Of a stretch of 64,000 bases of DNA, positions 35,548-44,691 are shown piece by piece. Each line of letters opens with the position of its first letter. Position 1 is the stretch's first letter. Under the pieces are notes generated by a model. That model was not told where the DNA came from and ran no database searches. It saw nothing but the letters and a program-made list of their open reading frames with translations. The position numbers and the translations under genes were made by a program. This DNA is from Pseudomonadota bacterium (GTDB lineage Bacteria; Pseudomonadota; Alphaproteobacteria; Sphingomonadales; Sphingomonadaceae). The stretch lies in contig JAKPAG010000112.1 of the NCBI GenBank assembly GCA_029779535.1, forward strand, positions 96,754 through 160,753. Reading direction: 5' to 3'.

Positions 35548-37077
35548 ATGGCAACCGCAGCAGTTGAGGCACAGGCAACCCATGTCGACGTCCTGATCGT
35601 CGGCGCAGGCATTTCGGGCATCGGCTCGGCCTATCACCTGCAGGAACAGTGCCCGGGCAAGAGCTATGTCATCCTCGAAATGAAGGACACCTTCGGGGGC
35701 ACCTGGGAAACCCACAAGTATCCGGGCGTGCGCTCGGACTCCGACCTTTACACCTTTGGCTATCGGTTCAAGCCGTGGGTCGGCACGCCGATCGCCTCGG
35801 CCCAGGCGATCCTGGATTACATGGGCGAGGTGATCACCGAAAACGGGATCGACCAGCACATCCGCTATGGCACCCGGATCACCGCCTGCAACTGGGACAG
35901 CAAGACCAACCTGTGGACCGTTGAGGCGACCGCCAAGGGCGGGCAGAAGGTCACTTACACCTGCAACTTCCTGTGGATGTGCCAGGGTTATTACGATCAT
36001 GAAAAGCCCTACATCCCGGAATGGCCGGGGATGGACAAGTACAAGGGCCAGCTAATCCACGCCCAGCTGTGGGATCCCAAGACCGATTACAAGGGCAAGC
36101 GGGTGCTGGTGATCGGCTCGGGCGCGACCGCTGCCACCGTGATCCCCGAATTTGCCAAGGAAGCGGCGCATGTCACCATGCTGCAGCGTTCGCCGACCTA
36201 CTTCTACTGCTCGGAGAACAAGAACGAGTTGGCCGACCGCCTGCGCGAGATCGGGATCGACGAGCCGACCATCCACCGCGTTGTGCGCGCCCAGATCATG
36301 CACGACCAGGACGTGCTGACCCGGCGCGCGATCGAGGAACCGGACGCCGTGTTCGAGGACCTCAAGGCCCTGATCCGCGCTTTCACCGGGGTCGAGGATT
36401 TCCCGTTCGAGCCGCACTTCACGCCGAAGTATCGCCCCTGGCAGCAGCGCCTGGCGTTCTGCCCGGAAGGCGATATCTTCCGGGCCGCCGTGGCGGGCAA
36501 GCTGACCGTGGTGACCGACACGCTTGAAACCTTCACCGAAAAGGGCGTGCGCACCGGCTCGGGTGAGGAAATCGAGGCGGACATCATCGTCGCGGCCACC
36601 GGCTTCAACCTGCTGATGATGGGCGGCATCCCGTTCAGCGTCGATGGTCGGCCGGTCGATTGGCACGAAACGGTCAACTACCGCGGGATGATGTTCACCG
36701 GCGTGCCCAACATGTGCTGGGTGATGGGCTACTTCCGCGCCAGCTGGACCCTGCGCGTCGACATGATGGGCGACTTCGTCTGCAACCTGCTCAACCACAT
36801 GGACAAGATCGGCGCCAAGCGGATCGACGTGGCGCTGCGCGACGAGGACAAGGACATGCCGCTGTCCGACTGGATCGAGGCTGAAAACTTTAACCCCGGC
36901 TACCTGATGCGCGGGCTCAAGCTGATGCCCAAGCGCGGCGACAAGCCCGAATGGCGCCACAACCAGGATTACTGGGCCGAACGCAACGAAATCCCCAACA
37001 TCGACCTCAGCGGGGACGAATTCCTCTATGACGGCCAGCGCAGCAAGGCGCGGGCCAAGGTGGCCGAACCGGCCTGA
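35548..37077 (+). CDS. Flavin-containing (Baeyer-Villiger-like) monooxygenase
   Basis: 509 residues. FAD site VLIVGAGISGIGSAYHL (about 15-31) and NADPH site RVLVIGSGATAATVIPE (about 186-202). The stretch FGGTWETHKYPGVRSDSD corresponds to the GGTW-x-x-x-x-YPG-x-x-x-D motif of BVMOs and related FMOs; ATGFN marks the C-terminal FAD contact. It inserts oxygen into a ketone, aldehyde or heteroatom; the substrate is unknown. The ATG at 35548 follows GGAGAGTGAGG. Its promoter holds three palindromes. Confidence 0.92.
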   Translation: MATAAVEAQATHVDVLIVGAGISGIGSAYHLQEQCPGKSYVILEMKDTFGGTWETHKYPGVRSDSDLYTFGYRFKPWVGTPIASAQAILDYMGEVITENGIDQHIRYGTRITACNWDSKTNLWTVEATAKGGQKVTYTCNFLWMCQGYYDHEKPYIPEWPGMDKYKGQLIHAQLWDPKTDYKGKRVLVIGSGATAATVIPEFAKEAAHVTMLQRSPTYFYCSENKNELADRLREIGIDEPTIHRVVRAQIMHDQDVLTRRAIEEPDAVFEDLKALIRAFTGVEDFPFEPHFTPKYRPWQQRLAFCPEGDIFRAAVAGKLTVVTDTLETFTEKGVRTGSGEEIEADIIVAATGFNLLMMGGIPFSVDGRPVDWHETVNYRGMMFTGVPNMCWVMGYFRASWTLRVDMMGDFVCNLLNHMDKIGAKRIDVALRDEDKDMPLSDWIEAENFNPGYLMRGLKLMPKRGDKPEWRHNQDYWAERNEIPNIDLSGDEFLYDGQRSKARAKVAEPA

Positions 37078-37087
37078 CGGCCCGCCG

Positions 37088-37705
37088 CTAGCGTTCGATC
37101 ATCGCAGAGGACGGATAGGGCGCGAGCAAGTCCCTTGCCCGCGCCCATTCGCCGTGCAGCCACAGGTGCCAGGCGCGCGGATCGGGCGGCAGCACCACCG
37201 GCATCGCCGCGCGTCCGGCCTGGCGGTACAGCGCGTTCGGCTCGGTCATCAGCAGGGCGAAACTGGGCACCTCGCTGTCCTTCCACACCCCGGCCAGCGC
37301 GAACAGCGCCTGATCGGCGCATGCGAACCAGTGCTGGCGGCGCTTGCCAGCACTGTCCCTGTCCTTGCCCCATTCCAGCAGCGCGGTCGCCGGAACCAGG
37401 CAGCGGAATTCGCTGTTGCGCAGGTTGCCGATCCAGAACGGGCTGTCGGGATTGCGCACGGTGAACACCGCGTTGCCGCGCTCCCCCGCCGATGGCGGCG
37501 GCGGTACGCCCAACTGGCGCGGGACCATGCGGCGCGGCTGACCGGCCCGGCGCGGCCCGGCCACGAATTCGCGCCCGGCGGTGATCACCGGCGCGAAGGC
37601 TCCCGGGGCGATGTGGCCGCCCGCCCAGGGATCCTGCCCGCCCTGCGCGGCGAACCGGGCGGCGATCTGCGCGGCATTGGCATCAAGGCGATAGATCGCG
37701 GGCAT
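37088..37705 (-). CDS. SRAP-like protein lacking the catalytic cysteine and histidine
   Basis: 205 residues. Similar overall to SOS-response-associated (SRAP/HMCES/YedK) proteins, which protect abasic sites in single-stranded DNA by cross-linking through Cys2. Recognisable blocks are RCLVPATALLEWGK (Glu111 of the active site), HWFACADQALFALAGVW and AAMPVVLPPDP. However, the obligatory M-C-G/N start is MPAIYRL here, so Cys2 is replaced by Pro. The H-D-R-M-P histidine is replaced by R165. It therefore cannot form the usual thiazolidine link and may be a regulatory or DNA-binding paralogue. No alternative start restores the cysteine. Confidence 0.75.
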   Translation of the reverse strand: MPAIYRLDANAAQIAARFAAQGGQDPWAGGHIAPGAFAPVITAGREFVAGPRRAGQPRRMVPRQLGVPPPPSAGERGNAVFTVRNPDSPFWIGNLRNSEFRCLVPATALLEWGKDRDSAGKRRQHWFACADQALFALAGVWKDSEVPSFALLMTEPNALYRQAGRAAMPVVLPPDPRAWHLWLHGEWARARDLLAPYPSSAMIER

Positions 37706-37803
37706 GGCCGGTCCATGCGCCATCAACGCGCCGCCCGGCAAGCGTTGCATTCATCCCTGCCTGCACTATCCTCGAGCTGAACCGAAAACAGGGAGATCGA
37801 TCG

Positions 37804-39072
37804 ATGACGCATCGCTGGCTGCTTGCCGCCGCCGCGCTGGCCATGGCCGCGCCGGCCTGGGCCGAAACCGTGGTGATCCGCGCGGGCAGTGTGCTGCGCG
37901 ACGCCGGCGGCGAACCGGGCGGTCCGGCCACGATCACCGTGGTCGATGGCAAGATCCAGTCGGTGGTTGATGGCGCGCCGCCCGCGCCGGACGGGGCCAC
38001 GGTGATCGACCTGTCGGGCAAGACCCTATTGCCCGGCCTGATCGACCTGCACGTCCACCTGTCGAGCGATCCGGGCGGCGATTTCCGCAACGAAGCGGTC
38101 GAGCCTGACGAATGGGGTGTGGTCGTGGGCACCCGTAACGCGCTGGCCACGCTGCGTGCCGGGTTCACCACCGTGCGCGAGGCAGGATCGGGCCAGTATG
38201 TCGCCTTCTCGCTGCGGCGCGGGACGGCCGAAGGGGTGATCCCGGGGCCGCGCATCGTGGCTGCCGGTCCGGCGCTGGCGATCGTTGGCGGGCACGGCGA
38301 TACCACCGGCTTTCGCGAGGACGTCCACGCCGTGCTCGACCAGGGCTACACCTGCACCGGCGCGGTCGAATGCGCGGAAAAGGTCCGCAAGGCGAGCCGC
38401 GCCGGCGCCGACGTGATCAAGATCACCGCGACCGGCGGGGTCCTGTCGCAGCAGGGCCGGGGCCTTGGCGCGCACTTCACCGACGGGGAAATGAAGTCGA
38501 TTGCCGATACGGCCCATTCGCTCGGGCTCAAGGTCATGGCCCATGCCCACGGCGCACGCGGGATCGAAGCGGCGGCGGCGGCCGGGATCGACACGATCGA
38601 ACATGGCACTTTCGCCGATGAGGCGGCGCTGAAGGTGATGAAGGCCAGGGGCACCTGGATGGTCCCGACGCTGATGGCGCTGGAAGGCGTGCGGGCACGG
38701 CTGGGCAAGGGCATTTACACACCCACTGTTGAGGTCAAGGCCCGGCAGGCAATCGAAACCGCCGGGCGGCAGGTTACCCGCTCGAAAGCGCTGGGCGTGC
38801 CGATCGCCTTCGGCACCGATGCCGGGGTGTTCGAACATGGCCGCAACGCCGGGGAATTCGGCCTGATGGTCAAGGCCGGGCTGACCAACCGCGAGGCGCT
38901 GGCGACCGCCACCACCAATGCCGCGCTGGCCCTGGGCATGGAGGGAGAAATCGGCAGGATCGCCCCTGGCTACAGCGCCGACCTGATCGCGGTCAGCGGC
39001 AACCCGCTGGCCGATGTCCGGGTGCTGGAAAAGGTCGACTGGGTGATGGCGCGCGGGCGGGTGGCGCCATGA
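37804..39072 (+). CDS. Secreted amidohydrolase family metal-dependent hydrolase
   Basis: 422 residues. A signal peptide (MTHRWLLAAAALAMAAPAWA) precedes an amidohydrolase-superfamily TIM barrel: metal motif GLIDLHVHLSSD, a Lys in VIKITATGG suited to carbamylation, His in MAHAHG and IEHGTF, and Asp in AFGTDAGVFEHGRN. This is the imidazolonepropionase/prolidase-like group that cleaves Xaa-Pro or other cyclic amides in the periplasm. ATGA overlap with the following SDR gene. Confidence 0.9.
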   Translation: MTHRWLLAAAALAMAAPAWAETVVIRAGSVLRDAGGEPGGPATITVVDGKIQSVVDGAPPAPDGATVIDLSGKTLLPGLIDLHVHLSSDPGGDFRNEAVEPDEWGVVVGTRNALATLRAGFTTVREAGSGQYVAFSLRRGTAEGVIPGPRIVAAGPALAIVGGHGDTTGFREDVHAVLDQGYTCTGAVECAEKVRKASRAGADVIKITATGGVLSQQGRGLGAHFTDGEMKSIADTAHSLGLKVMAHAHGARGIEAAAAAGIDTIEHGTFADEAALKVMKARGTWMVPTLMALEGVRARLGKGIYTPTVEVKARQAIETAGRQVTRSKALGVPIAFGTDAGVFEHGRNAGEFGLMVKAGLTNREALATATTNAALALGMEGEIGRIAPGYSADLIAVSGNPLADVRVLEKVDWVMARGRVAP

Positions 39073-39902
39073 GCGTGCATTCCGCCATTGCCCCGGGGCA
39101 GGTCGCGGTGATCACCGGCGGGGCCAACGGGATTGGGCTTGCCGTCGCCCGGCGGCTGGTGGACCTGGGGCTGCGCGTGGCCCTGGCCGATTGCGACGCC
39201 GCGCAGCTCGCCGTGGCGGGCGACGCGCTGGGCGGCAAGGCGCTGCTGGTCGAAACCGACGTGGCCAGCCGCGCCTCGGTCGCCGCGCTGGCCGCCCGGG
39301 TCGAGGGTGAGCTTGGCCCGGTCGCGGTGCTGATGAACAACGCCGCGATTGGCGGCGGCGGGGACATCCTGGCCGATCCGGCGGGCTGGGACCGGCTGCT
39401 GGCGGTCAACCTGCACGGTGTGATCCACGGCCTGCAACAGTTCCTGCCCGGCATGATTACCAGCGACCGGCCGGGATTGGTGATCAACACCGGATCGAAG
39501 CAGGGCATCACCCAGCCGCCGGGCAACACCGCGTACAACGTGGCCAAGTCGGGGGTGAAGTCGGTCACCGAAGGACTGGCGCACACCCTGCGCGAACGGG
39601 TGGGCGACCGGATCACTGCCCACCTGCTGATCCCGGGCTTCACCTATACCGGAATGACGACCCGGCACTTCAAGGAGAAGCCGCCCGCTGCCTGGACGCC
39701 CGACCAGGTCGCCCAGACCATGCTGGACGGAATCGCCCGGGGCGATTTCTACCTGTGGTGCCTGGACAACGAAACCAGCTGGGAAGTCGATCGCCGCCGG
39801 GTGCTGTGGAACGCTCAGGACATCACCGAGGGCCGGCCGGCGCTGTCGCGCTGGCATCCCGACTGGAAGGACGTGTTCGCTGATTTCGCCAGCCGGGAAT
39901 GA
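39069..39902 (+). CDS. SDR family NAD(P)-dependent oxidoreductase
   Basis: 277 residues, classical SDR. TGGANGIGLAVARRL binds the cofactor, NNAAIGGGG is the structural NNAG, and the catalytic YNVAK (YxxxK) follows NTGSKQG. A long C-terminal part resembles the alcohol-dehydrogenase-like SDRs of aromatic catabolism. It overlaps the amidohydrolase (ATGA) and ends three bases from the convergent OYE gene. The substrate is unknown. Confidence 0.9.
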   Translation: MSVHSAIAPGQVAVITGGANGIGLAVARRLVDLGLRVALADCDAAQLAVAGDALGGKALLVETDVASRASVAALAARVEGELGPVAVLMNNAAIGGGGDILADPAGWDRLLAVNLHGVIHGLQQFLPGMITSDRPGLVINTGSKQGITQPPGNTAYNVAKSGVKSVTEGLAHTLRERVGDRITAHLLIPGFTYTGMTTRHFKEKPPAAWTPDQVAQTMLDGIARGDFYLWCLDNETSWEVDRRRVLWNAQDITEGRPALSRWHPDWKDVFADFASRE

Positions 39903-39905
39903 GCC

Positions 39906-41186
39906 CTAACCGCGCCGCGCCTTGAGCCAGGCTTTCTGGGTGCGTTCCACTTCCAGCATGGCGGCGAACACGCTCTTGCCGGGATCGGTCTGGCCGCTGC
40001 GGCCCAGCGCGTAGATCTGGCTGTAGAACCAGAACTGCGCGGCGAAGCTGTCGATCGCGCGCAGCGCCTTGATCCGGGTGAGGAACGACAGCGCCGGGGG
40101 GAACAGCGCCAGGCCCTGTTCGGCGCGCGGCAGTTCCGCCGCGCCGGCCAGCAGCCGGGCGGCGCCATCGGGCTGGGCGCAGAGCGGCCGGCCCAGGCCG
40201 ATCACGTCGGCTGCGCCCCTGGCCAGGGCTTCCTCCATCGCGGCGCGACTGCGGAAGCCGCCGGTGACCATCAGCGGCACTTTCAGCGTGTCCTTCATCG
40301 CCAGGGCGAAATCGACGAAATAGGCCTCGCGCGCGATGGTCGAGGCGGCGACGCCCGGCTGTTCGACCGGCTCCATCCCTTCCAGCCCGAGCAGGCGCGG
40401 CTGTTCATAGGTGCCGCCGGAAATCTCGATCAGGTCCACCCCGGCCGCTTCCAGCCAGCGCGCCACTTGCAGGCTGTCTTCGAAGGCAAAGCCGCCGCGC
40501 TGGAAATCGGCGCTGTTGAGCTTGACCGACACGGCGAACCCGGCGGGCACGGCGGCACGGGTGGCCTTGACCACTTCGAGCAGGAACCGGGCGCGGTTTT
40601 CCAGGCTGCCGCCCCACTGATCGGTGCGCTGGTTGGCACGCGGGCTGAGGAACTGGGAAATCAGGTAGCCGTGCGCGGCGTGGATCTGCGCGCCGTCGAA
40701 CCCGCCTTCGGCGCAGACCGCGGCGGCCTGGGCAAATCGGCGGATCAGCTCGTCAATCTCGGCCCCGGTCAGGGCCACGGGCTGGCCGAACTGGCCGCCG
40801 GGCAGACCCAGCTTGACCGCCGAGGGCGCCTTGGGATGGGCGTTGACCGGCTTCATCGTCTGGCGACCGGCGTGGCTGATCTGCGCCCAGAACTGCGCGC
40901 CTCCCGCCTTGGCCGCACCGGTCCAGCGGAGCAGCGCATCGAGCATTTCGCCATCGGCGGGCCGGTCGATGATGACATTGCCGGGCCGTTCCAGGTGATC
41001 GCCGTCGACGTGGACGTTGCCGCTCAGCAGCATGCCCGCGCCGCCCGCGCCCCAGACGCGGTAGAGCCGTTCCAGCTCGGCCGTCGGCACGCCGCGCGGG
41101 TCGGCCAGCCCTTCGGTCATCGCCGCTTTCGACAGGCGGTTGGGCAGCACGGCCCCGCAGGGCAGGGTCAGCGGTTGTTCGATCAT
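39906..41186 (-). CDS. Old yellow enzyme family NADH:flavin oxidoreductase
   Basis: 426 residues. FMN-dependent TIM barrel reducing activated alkenes or related compounds. Family signs: LPNRLSKAAMTEGLAD, WAQISHAGRQTM, and the catalytic GAQIHAAHGYLISQFLSPRANQRTDQWGGSLENRARF with its paired His. A fused second Rossmann domain, as in dienoyl-CoA reductase, is absent. It appears to be the last gene of a class II aldolase-[2Fe-2S]-OYE run. Confidence 0.92.
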   Translation of the reverse strand: MIEQPLTLPCGAVLPNRLSKAAMTEGLADPRGVPTAELERLYRVWGAGGAGMLLSGNVHVDGDHLERPGNVIIDRPADGEMLDALLRWTGAAKAGGAQFWAQISHAGRQTMKPVNAHPKAPSAVKLGLPGGQFGQPVALTGAEIDELIRRFAQAAAVCAEGGFDGAQIHAAHGYLISQFLSPRANQRTDQWGGSLENRARFLLEVVKATRAAVPAGFAVSVKLNSADFQRGGFAFEDSLQVARWLEAAGVDLIEISGGTYEQPRLLGLEGMEPVEQPGVAASTIAREAYFVDFALAMKDTLKVPLMVTGGFRSRAAMEEALARGAADVIGLGRPLCAQPDGAARLLAGAAELPRAEQGLALFPPALSFLTRIKALRAIDSFAAQFWFYSQIYALGRSGQTDPGKSVFAAMLEVERTQKAWLKARRG

Positions 41187-41217
41187 TTTCCTGTCTCTCC
41201 CCCTGTTGCTTGCGGCG

Positions 41218-41757
41218 CTATGGCGCGGGCTTCATCGCCGGCACGGCGCGCGCGGCGTCTTCGGGCGTCAGCCCGGGCGCGGGCGCGGCGCTGATCGTTT
41301 CCAGCCGCCGCGCCACCCGCCCGGCGCGCTGGATGGCGCGGACCAGCCGGGGATAGACCCCGCAGCGGCACAGGTTGGGCACGGCGGCCTTGATGTCTTC
41401 CGGCGTCGGATCGGCATTGCGGGCGAGCAGCGCGGCGGCCGACATGACGATGCCGGGCGTGCAGAACCCGCACTGGATCGCCTGTTCGGCAACCATCGCC
41501 TGCTGCACCGGGTGCGAGCGGTCGGGCGACAGCCCTTCGATCGTGGTGACCACGCGGCCTTCGGCTTCGGCCAGCGTGATCAGGCAGCTGCGCAGCGCCG
41601 CACCATCGACCATGACCATGCAGGCGCCGCAATCGCCCACCCCGCAGCCATATTTGGTGCCGGTCAGGTTGGCGGCATCGCGCAGCGCCCACAGCAGCGG
41701 GGTCTGCGGGTCCATCTTGAATTCGACGGGCCGTTCGTTGACGGTCAGGCGGGTCAT
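41218..41757 (-). CDS. [2Fe-2S] small subunit of a xanthine-oxidase-type dehydrogenase, orphan
   Basis: 179 residues. Like isoquinoline 1-oxidoreductase alpha subunit: a plant-type ferredoxin domain with YGCGVGDCGACMVMVDG plus a later Cys (SCLI), then a four-helix domain with CGFCTPG and PNLCRCGVYPR for the second cluster. Such subunits normally pass electrons from a large molybdopterin subunit, but none is encoded next to it. A Pro/Ala-rich 25-residue tail is extra. Thirteen bases follow the aldolase stop and 31 bases precede OYE. Confidence 0.9.
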   Translation of the reverse strand: MTRLTVNERPVEFKMDPQTPLLWALRDAANLTGTKYGCGVGDCGACMVMVDGAALRSCLITLAEAEGRVVTTIEGLSPDRSHPVQQAMVAEQAIQCGFCTPGIVMSAAALLARNADPTPEDIKAAVPNLCRCGVYPRLVRAIQRAGRVARRLETISAAPAPGLTPEDAARAVPAMKPAP

Positions 41758-41770
41758 GCGCCGGCCTGGT

Positions 41771-42559
41771 TCAGTCGCGCCAGGACCGGTCGATCTTGTC
41801 GATCCGCCGCACCCAGGCCGCGAAATCGGCGCCGCCGGGGACATGGCCGGGCACGTTCGCCTCGTGCAGGTCGCGCTGGTGGACGGCGACCACTTCGTCC
41901 GGGATCACCACCGGCTGGCCGGCGGCCATGGTCGCCAGCTGGATCTCGCAGGCGCGTTGCAGCGACCAGTGCAGGATGAAGATTTCCGGGATCGACCGGC
42001 CCAGGATCACCGGGCCGTGGTTCTTCAGCATCAGGATGCGCTTGTCGCCCAGGTTCTTCAGCAGCCGCTCGCCTTCCTCGGCGCGCACGGTGATGCCTTC
42101 GAATTCATGATAGGCCAGCCGCCCGGCAAAGTTGCAGGCATAGAAATTCACCGGCTGCAGCCCGCCTTCCAGGCTGCACACCGCCATGGTCGCGGTGGTG
42201 TGGGTGTGGACGATGGCGTGCGCCCAGGGCAGGTGGCGGTGGAAATAGCTGTGCTGGACGAACCCGGCCTTGTTCACCGGATAGGGGCTGCCATCCAGCG
42301 TGTTGCCGTCGATGTCGATCTTGACCAGGTTGCTGGCGCAGACTTCGGAATAGAGCAGGCCATAGGGGTTGATCAGGAAGGCGTTATCCTCGCCCGGGAC
42401 CTTGACCGAGATGTGGTTGTAGATCGATTCCGACCAGCCGAGGTGATCGAACACCCGGTAGCACGCGGCCAGCTGCTGGCGGGCCTGCCATTCTTCCTCG
42501 CTGCAATCGACGTGGCGGCCGCCGTGATGGCTGGTGGGCGCGCTGGATTGGGTGGCCAT
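41771..42559 (-). CDS. Class II aldolase/adducin family protein
   Basis: 262 residues. Zinc-dependent aldolase fold: metal ligands in AHAIVHTHTTATMAVCSLEGG and LMLKNHGPVILG, with substrate region SESIYNHISVKVPG. Relatives act on L-fuculose phosphate, hydroxyketoacids or aromatic precursors, or lack enzyme activity. A small palindrome ggtttgaaacc lies just upstream of the ATG (42574-42584). Leads the operon aldolase-[2Fe-2S]-OYE. Confidence 0.88.
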   Translation of the reverse strand: MATQSSAPTSHHGGRHVDCSEEEWQARQQLAACYRVFDHLGWSESIYNHISVKVPGEDNAFLINPYGLLYSEVCASNLVKIDIDGNTLDGSPYPVNKAGFVQHSYFHRHLPWAHAIVHTHTTATMAVCSLEGGLQPVNFYACNFAGRLAYHEFEGITVRAEEGERLLKNLGDKRILMLKNHGPVILGRSIPEIFILHWSLQRACEIQLATMAAGQPVVIPDEVVAVHQRDLHEANVPGHVPGGADFAAWVRRIDKIDRSWRD

Positions 42560-42626
42560 GCTGATACTCCGGTTCGGGTTTGAAACCGAAGTAACTGTCC
42601 GTTGCCCCGGACGCAACACCGGCCCG

Positions 42627-44654
42627 TTATCGCCCGATGGCGACACTCACCCCTGCCCACAGCGTGCGCGGGGTGCCATAGTCGATCGAGCCGCCCTGGT
42701 TGCGGGTGACCACCGTCTCGTCGGTCAGGTTTTCGCCGCGCAGCACCACGGTCAGGCGCTTGCCCAGCGGAATCCTGACCACGGCGTCAAACGTGGTTGC
42801 GGCGGGCAGGCGGTCGGTCTGCAGGTCATCCTCGAACTGCACGCCGGTGTGGCGCAGCGTGCCGGCCACCAGCCAGCCCGGCGCGGGCGTCCAGGCCAGG
42901 GTGGCGCTGGCGGCAATCCTGGGGACTTGCGCCGGGCGCTTGCCATCGAGCGCGGCGGACGCGCCGCTGGCGCGCACCTTGGCGTCGATCAGCGCGAGCG
43001 AGCCATCGAAGCGCAGCGCGCCGAGCGGCACCGCCAGGTCGAGTTCCGCCCCGCGCGAGCGGATCGCATCGACGTTGCGGCGTTCGCGCAGGTTGGTGCC
43101 GATGGTGACATTGGCGATGGCATGGCGCACCTTGTTGTCGAACAGGGTGGCGCCGATACGGATGTCGCCACCCAGGTTCAGGTCGATCCCCGCTTCATAG
43201 CCCAGCAGGTCCTCGTTGCGCAGCGCCGCATTGGCGCGGGTGGTGACGGGGAAGACGGCGAAGGGGCGGTACAGCTCGTTCAGCGTTGGCTGGCGCAGCC
43301 CGGTATAGGCCGCGCCGCGCAGCGCCACCACCGGCGCCAGCTGCCAGCGCGCGCCGCCGCGCCAGCTGGCTTCCCAGCCGCTGCGATCCGCGAACAGGTT
43401 GGTCAGCGTCGGCGTGCCGGCGGCATTGGTTTCGGCGTAGGAACCGCGGCTCACCGTCCAGCGGTCGGCGCGCAGCCCGCCGGTCACCTCCAGCGTGCCA
43501 AGCGTCAGGGTGTCTTCCAGGTAAAGGCCAAGGTCGCTGTTGCGCCCGCCTGCGCGGCGGCGCACGGTAACCGCGCCGGTGCCCGCGTTATAGGCGGTTT
43601 CCTGGGTGCGGCCGGTGCCCAGCCGCCAGTCCGCGCCCAGCCGCAGCTCGTGCCCGCTGCCCACCGGGGGGCGCAGTTCCAGCTTGGCCCCAAGGCCGGT
43701 GGCCGGGGTGCGATACTGGTCAAGGCTCTTGCGGAACGAGGTCGAGGAGATCACCAGGCTGGAGAAATTGCGCACCTGGACATAGGCCAGGGCGTCGAAC
43801 TGCCAGGCACCCTTGCCGACCAGGCGCAGACTGGCGTCCTGTCCGCTGGACGTGTTGCGCGCCCCGGCAAAGCGCAGTTCGCGCCGGTCGTCATAGGCCT
43901 GCACGCGGGCCTGCAATTCGATGTCGGGGGTGATCGGGGCCACGCCGCGCAGCGCGGCGGACCAGCTGTCATAGCCGGCGCGAACGCTGGCGGGCACGCG
44001 CTGGGCGGGCGGGGTGGTCCAGAACCCCTGGCCCCGGTCCCACCGGCCCGACAGCACGGCAAAGCCGCCGCCCAGGTTCGGGGCGAGCGTGGCGCCAAGC
44101 TCGGTCTCGCCGCGATCGTTGACCAGGGCGCGCGCTTCGAGGAAGGCAAGGTCATCCGGCCCGGCGCTCTGCAATTCGATCGTGCCGGCCACGGCCCCCG
44201 CTCCGAAGGCACCGGAACCGCCGCCGCGCGTCACCTGGGCGGCGCGCAGCCGTTCCGGGGTGATCGCCGAAAAGGGAATGAAGCCGAAGAACGGATCGGC
44301 CTGGGGCACGCCGTCAAGCAGCAGCAGGGTGCGGCTGGAGGCGTTGCCGCCCAGCCCGCGAAAGGTCACCCCTTGCGCCGAAGGGTTGGCCGAACGGCTG
44401 TCCGAACGGCGGAACTGCTGGAAGCCTGCGACCGATGACAGCACGTCTTCCAGCCGCCCGGAGGCCGAAGCGGCGGCGCGGGCGCTGTCGATGGTGACGG
44501 CGGCATAGACCGGATCGCTCTGGCTGCGGTCAAGCCCGCGCCCGGTGACGACGATTTCCTGCGGAGCGTCCTCGGCATGGACGGCGGCGGGTAGCAGGGC
44601 GATTGCAGGCAGGGCCAGCGAGGCAAGGGTACGGCGCATGATGGTGCGGGCCAT
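42627..44654 (-). CDS. TonB-dependent outer-membrane receptor
   Basis: 675 residues. A signal peptide ending LLPAAVHA, a TonB-box-like EIVVTG, a plug domain (LEDVLSSVAGFQQFRR... GVTFRGLGGNASSRTLLLLDGVPQADPFFGFIPFS), then a 22-strand barrel ending in the usual aromatic-rich strand (LWAGVSVAIGR). Only 37 bases separate it from the phoB stop, on the same strand, so it may be co-transcribed with the phosphate operon and serve phosphate-ester or other phosphorus uptake (inference). Starts at 44654 or 44639 are possible. Confidence 0.88.
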   Translation of the reverse strand: MARTIMRRTLASLALPAIALLPAAVHAEDAPQEIVVTGRGLDRSQSDPVYAAVTIDSARAAASASGRLEDVLSSVAGFQQFRRSDSRSANPSAQGVTFRGLGGNASSRTLLLLDGVPQADPFFGFIPFSAITPERLRAAQVTRGGGSGAFGAGAVAGTIELQSAGPDDLAFLEARALVNDRGETELGATLAPNLGGGFAVLSGRWDRGQGFWTTPPAQRVPASVRAGYDSWSAALRGVAPITPDIELQARVQAYDDRRELRFAGARNTSSGQDASLRLVGKGAWQFDALAYVQVRNFSSLVISSTSFRKSLDQYRTPATGLGAKLELRPPVGSGHELRLGADWRLGTGRTQETAYNAGTGAVTVRRRAGGRNSDLGLYLEDTLTLGTLEVTGGLRADRWTVSRGSYAETNAAGTPTLTNLFADRSGWEASWRGGARWQLAPVVALRGAAYTGLRQPTLNELYRPFAVFPVTTRANAALRNEDLLGYEAGIDLNLGGDIRIGATLFDNKVRHAIANVTIGTNLRERRNVDAIRSRGAELDLAVPLGALRFDGSLALIDAKVRASGASAALDGKRPAQVPRIAASATLAWTPAPGWLVAGTLRHTGVQFEDDLQTDRLPAATTFDAVVRIPLGKRLTVVLRGENLTDETVVTRNQGGSIDYGTPRTLWAGVSVAIGR

Positions 44655-44691
44655 TGCCGTTCGGACCTGACTTTTCAATGACGGAAAGCGG

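Noticed and set aside
44655..44691. Short hairpin between phoB and the TonB receptor as a terminator
   Set aside because: The stem is only six bases with no T run, so I do not treat it as ending the Pho transcript.
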